Of a stretch of 64,000 bases of DNA, positions 60,670 to 64,000 are shown piece after piece; position 1 is the stretch's first letter, and each line of letters begins with the position of its first letter. The DNA comes from an uncultured Varibaculum sp. (GTDB lineage Bacteria > Actinomycetota > Actinomycetes > Actinomycetales > Actinomycetaceae), in assembly GCF_902489465.1 (NCBI RefSeq), contig NZ_CABTZZ010000004.1, positions 1 through 64,000 on the forward strand, given 5' to 3'. The notes below the pieces were generated by a model. The model worked only from the letters and a program-made list of their open reading frames with translations. It was not told the origin of the DNA and searched no databases. The translations under genes were made by a program, and so were the position numbers.

Positions 60670-61729
60670 AATTATTGGCTGCGATTTGCAGGCTAACTTT
60701 ACGTGCTTGCTCTAGATCTTGTACCGGTACCGCCCGGATTCCTTCCATGGGTTTTACTTGCCCGCAATTGGCTCGTGGCAACAAAAACCAGTGAGCGCCG
60801 TCCTCTTTAGCGCCTGCCATTTTTTGAGGAATCCCTGAAATTGCCAGCACCTGTCCCCCATAGGAAATTGCGCCGGTACCAGAGATCTCTTTCCCACCGG
60901 TCAAGGACTTAGTGGTCAACCGGTCGATTATTCCTAGCGCAAACATAGTTCCCGCCGAGGGGCCTCCCACTTCCTGGAGAGCGATTTTAATATCTACCGG
61001 CAGTTTTGCTTGGGGATCTAGATAGATACCGAGTTGGGAGCCACGACGCCCATCGGTAGGTTTGCGGGTTTTCCCGCTAATCGAGAGATTTTTCCCCGCA
61101 CGCTGAACCTTAAATTCGAGGGTAGTTCCCGGCGCTGCGCCCTCCAAAATATCGAAAAGCGTACTAGCTTGATTCAACGCCTGAGTCTTGCCGCGAAAGG
61201 TAACTTCCTGCAAAATATCGTTCTCTTTAAGTTTTCCCCGAAAATCGGAGTCCTCACCCACTCCGGTAACTTTAAACTTGGCTGGAACTTGGTAGCCTAA
61301 CTCGCTAAGCGCCGCTACTTTTGCGCTCAGTTGGGAATCCTCCATTTGTGCCTGAGAAACCTGCTGTACCTGTTTGGCAGTTGCCCCCGCGGGATATACC
61401 GCAGATTCGGGTAATACTTCACTATCTGATCGCATTTTCGCCAGCAGGACTTCCGCGTAGGTAACGTGGGTTTCCGGACCTCCGCGCAGGGAAACGGTTA
61501 CCATCCGTAACTGTCCTTTGGTGGGATAGGTTTTAGCCCCCGCAACTTTAATGATCTCCCCGTGACCGGACTGGGAGCCAAGAACGTTAAAAGTTGGCCC
61601 GGGAGATTCGATTACATAGGGCGCGCGAATGGCAAAGCCAAGAACCAAGAATCCGATAACGGACAACGTCATCATGGCTTTTCCAATTCGTCCTTGCCGG
61701 CGCGACTTGTCAGAGCGTTTACTCGTCAC
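60638..61729 (-). CDS. Membrane-anchored PDZ / Lon-like serine protease (YlbL type)
   Basis: A 363-residue envelope protease. One N-terminal membrane helix (SVIGFLVLGFAIRAPYVIE), a PDZ domain (about 155-235, KENDILQEVTFRGKT...) and a Lon catalytic domain whose Ser/Lys dyad is visible as GGPSAGTMFALGIID (Ser near 272) and KMAGAKEDGAHWFLLP (Lys near 317). The GTG at 61729 has AGGAG 5 bases upstream and is preferred to a TTG 24 bases further up. It converges on the PPA1309 gene and is divergent from DUF2342, as in mycobacteria (Rv3194c). Confidence 0.9.
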   Translation of the reverse strand: MTSKRSDKSRRQGRIGKAMMTLSVIGFLVLGFAIRAPYVIESPGPTFNVLGSQSGHGEIIKVAGAKTYPTKGQLRMVTVSLRGGPETHVTYAEVLLAKMRSDSEVLPESAVYPAGATAKQVQQVSQAQMEDSQLSAKVAALSELGYQVPAKFKVTGVGEDSDFRGKLKENDILQEVTFRGKTQALNQASTLFDILEGAAPGTTLEFKVQRAGKNLSISGKTRKPTDGRRGSQLGIYLDPQAKLPVDIKIALQEVGGPSAGTMFALGIIDRLTTKSLTGGKEISGTGAISYGGQVLAISGIPQKMAGAKEDGAHWFLLPRANCGQVKPMEGIRAVPVQDLEQARKVSLQIAANNFKNLPRCPAR

Positions 61730-61854
61730 CCTTTCTCCTTCCCGAAGTTTCAAAATCGGCTTTGCCCAAGGCGAAACTATCCCGCGCGCCTAGTCCCCAG
61801 CTCACAATACCGATACCCTTAAGAACGTAGTCTATTTTAGGGGGTGGGCAGCAC

Positions 61855-63480
61855 TTGAGCGAAGCTAACGGCCAGGAGCAGCGACCGGAATGGTTCCAAA
61901 TCCTCAAGAAAATGCTGGGAGAAGAGGCCGCTGAAGACGCCTTTCAGCAGCTACAAGCAAATGGAATCGACCCCGAAAAGCTCGCCGGCACCGCGATGCC
62001 CTTTCCTTTCCCCGGCGGATCCAGCTTCGGAGCCAGCCAATTAAAGCATTTCTTTACCCCTCGCAAAGAAGCCGTGAATTGGGATGCAGCGGTGGAAGTC
62101 GCCGCTTCCCGCCTCCCCAGTTTTCCTCCCACTAGCGCAGCTCAGGCTCAGAAGGTACGCGAACAGCTTTCAGTCGCAGACTTGTGGCTTGACACGGTCA
62201 CTACCTTGAGCCCGACCGCTAGTGAACGGGTGGCGTGGACGCCTCGAGAATGGATTCAAGCTACGGTTCCCGCATGGCAGCGCCTGACCGAACCGGTGAT
62301 TGCCAATGTGGTACGGGCATTTACCGAGGCCATCGCGGAACAATTTGAGCGGCAAGGAATTGATACCGAAGAGATGAAAGCTTCGGCCGCAATTCCGGGT
62401 ATCGGACAAATTATCGGCCCTATGGATCCCAATTCTCTACTAAAGAACCTGGCAGCTGGCTTGTTTGCCGTGCAGATTGGGCAAGCTATGGGACAGATAG
62501 CGCAAGTTGCTTTTGGTTCTACTGATATCGGTATTCCCTTGGCGAAAGAAAAAATCATGGGACTGGTGCCGGTAAATATCACCAACTTTGCCCAGGATTT
62601 AGAGATTACCGAGGAAGAGGTCGGCCAATATCTGGCGGTACGCGAGGCCGCCCATGCGCGTCTTTTCCATTCTGTTCCCTGGCTGCGCCACAAGCTGTCG
62701 CGGTTGCTTGCCCGGTATGCGCAAGAAATTCGGATCGATCCGGAAGCTATCGACCGGTCAGTGCGGGATTTACAGGACCGCCTGCAAGAACAATTGGGAG
62801 AGCAAGAAGGCTTAATCGGCCTACCATTGGGGAACTTTGATCCCGCAAATTTGCGGCTGGGTCTGCCGGTAGATATTTTTGCATCTGAAGAAACCGCAAC
62901 CCAGCGTCAAGCTATGGAAGATTTGCAGACCGTCTTGGCACTGATTGAAGGGTGGGTTGACGAGGTCTCCACGCGAGCGTGTATGCCTAACCTTGCCCAT
63001 GTCATCCAGTTACGGGAATTGCTACGCCGGCGGCGCGCAACTACTTCCCCGATAGAGAAAGTCTTAAAACCGCTTATCGGGATGGAGCTGAGACCTAAGT
63101 ACTCCCGGCAAGCCGCCTCACTGTGGTCACGGTTGTTGAATGAACAGGGAATGCGCCAGCGCGATCAAGTTTGGTCACATCCAGATATGATTCCGACTCT
63201 GCAAGATCTAACCGATCCCGAGAGTTTTATGAGCCAAAGCGGGAAAGAACCAGTAAAAGACCAGGTAGATCAGGATTTAGATTCTTTGCTTTCTGGTACT
63301 TTGGGATGGGCACAAGGGTTAACCCCCGAGGTGGATTCCCAGGGTGATCAACTGGTGGGCGGCAATCACGACTCAGAAAACGAACCAAAGGGATCCACTG
63401 GGCATGAAAATGATGAGGATTCTGGCCGCGCAGATAGGGATGATGAAAACGATTCCCCATCGGCAGACACAGCTAAATAG
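61855..63480 (+). CDS. DUF2342 zinc-dependent metalloprotease-like protein
   Basis: A 541-residue actinobacterial protein. The conserved core has GIGQIIGPMDPNSLLKNLAAGLFAVQIGQAMG, YLAVREAAHARLFHSVPWLRH near residue 260 and EGWVDEVSTRACMPNL near 365. It is annotated in relatives as a zinc-dependent metalloprotease, but the site reads REAAH rather than HEXXH, so one canonical ligand is missing and peptidase activity is doubtful. The C-terminal ~70 residues are acidic and disordered. TTG start after GGGGGTGGG. Confidence 0.85.
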   Translation: MSEANGQEQRPEWFQILKKMLGEEAAEDAFQQLQANGIDPEKLAGTAMPFPFPGGSSFGASQLKHFFTPRKEAVNWDAAVEVAASRLPSFPPTSAAQAQKVREQLSVADLWLDTVTTLSPTASERVAWTPREWIQATVPAWQRLTEPVIANVVRAFTEAIAEQFERQGIDTEEMKASAAIPGIGQIIGPMDPNSLLKNLAAGLFAVQIGQAMGQIAQVAFGSTDIGIPLAKEKIMGLVPVNITNFAQDLEITEEEVGQYLAVREAAHARLFHSVPWLRHKLSRLLARYAQEIRIDPEAIDRSVRDLQDRLQEQLGEQEGLIGLPLGNFDPANLRLGLPVDIFASEETATQRQAMEDLQTVLALIEGWVDEVSTRACMPNLAHVIQLRELLRRRRATTSPIEKVLKPLIGMELRPKYSRQAASLWSRLLNEQGMRQRDQVWSHPDMIPTLQDLTDPESFMSQSGKEPVKDQVDQDLDSLLSGTLGWAQGLTPEVDSQGDQLVGGNHDSENEPKGSTGHENDEDSGRADRDDENDSPSADTAK

Positions 63481-63554
63481 AGTTTAATAATAATATATCC
63501 ACAGTTTTTAACTAACTCTAGCGTCACCGTTTTTCCTTCTGGAATGCTGGAAGC

Positions 63555-64000
63555 ATGAGATTGATTAACGGCTCGGTAATGCTGCTTCGTTCCGGTGGTC
63601 AAGCACAATTTGGCACTGGAGGGCGTAATGGCTTCTTAGTTAAGGGACTCAGCCCGGTTCATATCGCCATTCTCAAGTGGCTGTTTGAGAAACAAAGCTG
63701 GTATAACTCCCATTTAGAGCGTCGCTTTCCGGAAAACAAGCAAGAAATCAAGGACATTCTCCAAATTCTCAAAGATGGAGGGCTAGCTGCCAAGCATCAG
63801 GTGCCAGATGGTGATTGTGCTTGCGCCTATCACCTCTACGGCTCAGATAGCGCAATCAAGAGCCGCGAGCAGGCATTGGTGGGAGTCAGCGGACTGGGCC
63901 CTTTAGGAATTACCCTGACTCGAAAGCTGGTAGCCTGCGGGATACACTCGCTGATTCTACGCGATCAAAGCAAAGTAAAAACCCGTGATCTGTGTGTTTA
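63555..64000 (+). CDS. ThiF/Rossmann-type adenylyltransferase-like protein, N-terminal part
   Basis: Open from an ATG to the window edge (148 codons, no stop). The N terminus (MRLINGSVMLLRSGGQAQFG) and a small winged-helix-like region (residues ~20-95) precede a Rossmann motif GVSGLGPLGITLTRKLVACG near residue 118, followed by SLILRD, as in ThiF/E1-like proteins. Mycobacterial relatives lie in the same position beside DUF2342. Substrate unknown; the catalytic part lies outside the window. Confidence 0.75.
   Translation, partial: MRLINGSVMLLRSGGQAQFGTGGRNGFLVKGLSPVHIAILKWLFEKQSWYNSHLERRFPENKQEIKDILQILKDGGLAAKHQVPDGDCACAYHLYGSDSAIKSREQALVGVSGLGPLGITLTRKLVACGIHSLILRDQSKVKTRDLCV

Overview
The window is a stretch of chromosome from a mid-GC actinobacterium. 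Lineage markers are the fused 2-oxoglutarate decarboxylase/dehydrogenase Kgd, a SigR/RsrA redox sigma pair, the 24-residue ribosomal protein bL37, DUF3117, a PPA1309 protein, UPF0182 and DUF2342 proteins, actinobacterial HisN, a Lon-like PDZ protease and oligoribonuclease. The gene content and moderate GC fit the Actinomycetaceae (Varibaculum/Mobiluncus-like), but no 16S gene is present, so the genus is an inference. Almost everything is housekeeping; there is no prophage, CRISPR array or intact insertion sequence.

Layout. 1-160: low-complexity G/C tract that looks like a contig end. 161-5322 (minus): RpiB, a GDPD-family phosphodiesterase, an M23 envelope peptidase, a frameshifted membrane-anchored gene and two CNNM/CBS (hemolysin-like) membrane proteins. 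5529-9254 (plus): kgd. 9343-10533 (minus): sigR-rsrA and the tiny bL37 gene. 10619-13325 (plus): a DoxX-like protein, aroA, rsgA; convergent aroD-hisN. 14928-19253 (plus): sbcD-sbcC. 19288-23797 (minus): VKOR-DtxR pair, gltA, fdxA-dapC. 23836-31020: a small SH3-like protein, typA, a general-stress membrane protein, then MgtE-like/DUF1003/Mrp and an O-methyltransferase. 31021-38078: LOG phosphoribohydrolase, DUF3117, a deoR-manC-BMP lipoprotein operon, a YihY/BrkB protein and an unrecognised 409-residue protein. 38214-42719: a structured leader with short reading frame and terminator ahead of metY-metX, then lipB-lipA. 42720-43250: no gene, two large palindromic structures. 43251-45706: acyl-CoA ligase-like protein and nitroreductase.

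45.7-48.9 kb is the one accessory-looking patch: a small orphan ORF, the 3' remnant of a secreted-protein gene that runs into ogt, a DUF4143 ATPase with tandem 32-bp repeats in its promoter region, a probable TnpB/IS605 3' scar, and an orphan PTS EIIB domain with a HAD phosphatase. 49.6-64.0 kb returns to core genes: malQ-ettA, ssb, tRNA-Arg(UCU), orn, ilvA, and the conserved UPF0182 / PPA1309 / PDZ-Lon / DUF2342 / ThiF cluster, the last gene cut by the window edge.

How the genes work together: central carbon (kgd, gltA, rpiB, malQ), amino acids (aroA, aroD, hisN, dapC, metY, metX, ilvA), lipoate (lipA, lipB), Fe-S and metal homeostasis (mrp, fdxA, DtxR, CNNM and MgtE-like proteins), DNA repair (sbcCD, ogt), translation and ribosome factors (rsgA, typA, ettA, bL37) and oxidative-stress control (sigR/rsrA). 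The most useful new observations are the metY leader, the palindromic pair at 42.7-43.2 kb, the hidden bL37 gene with a SigR-type promoter upstream of its cluster, and the gene remnants at 2.4-2.9 kb, 46.0-46.5 kb and 48.5 kb.
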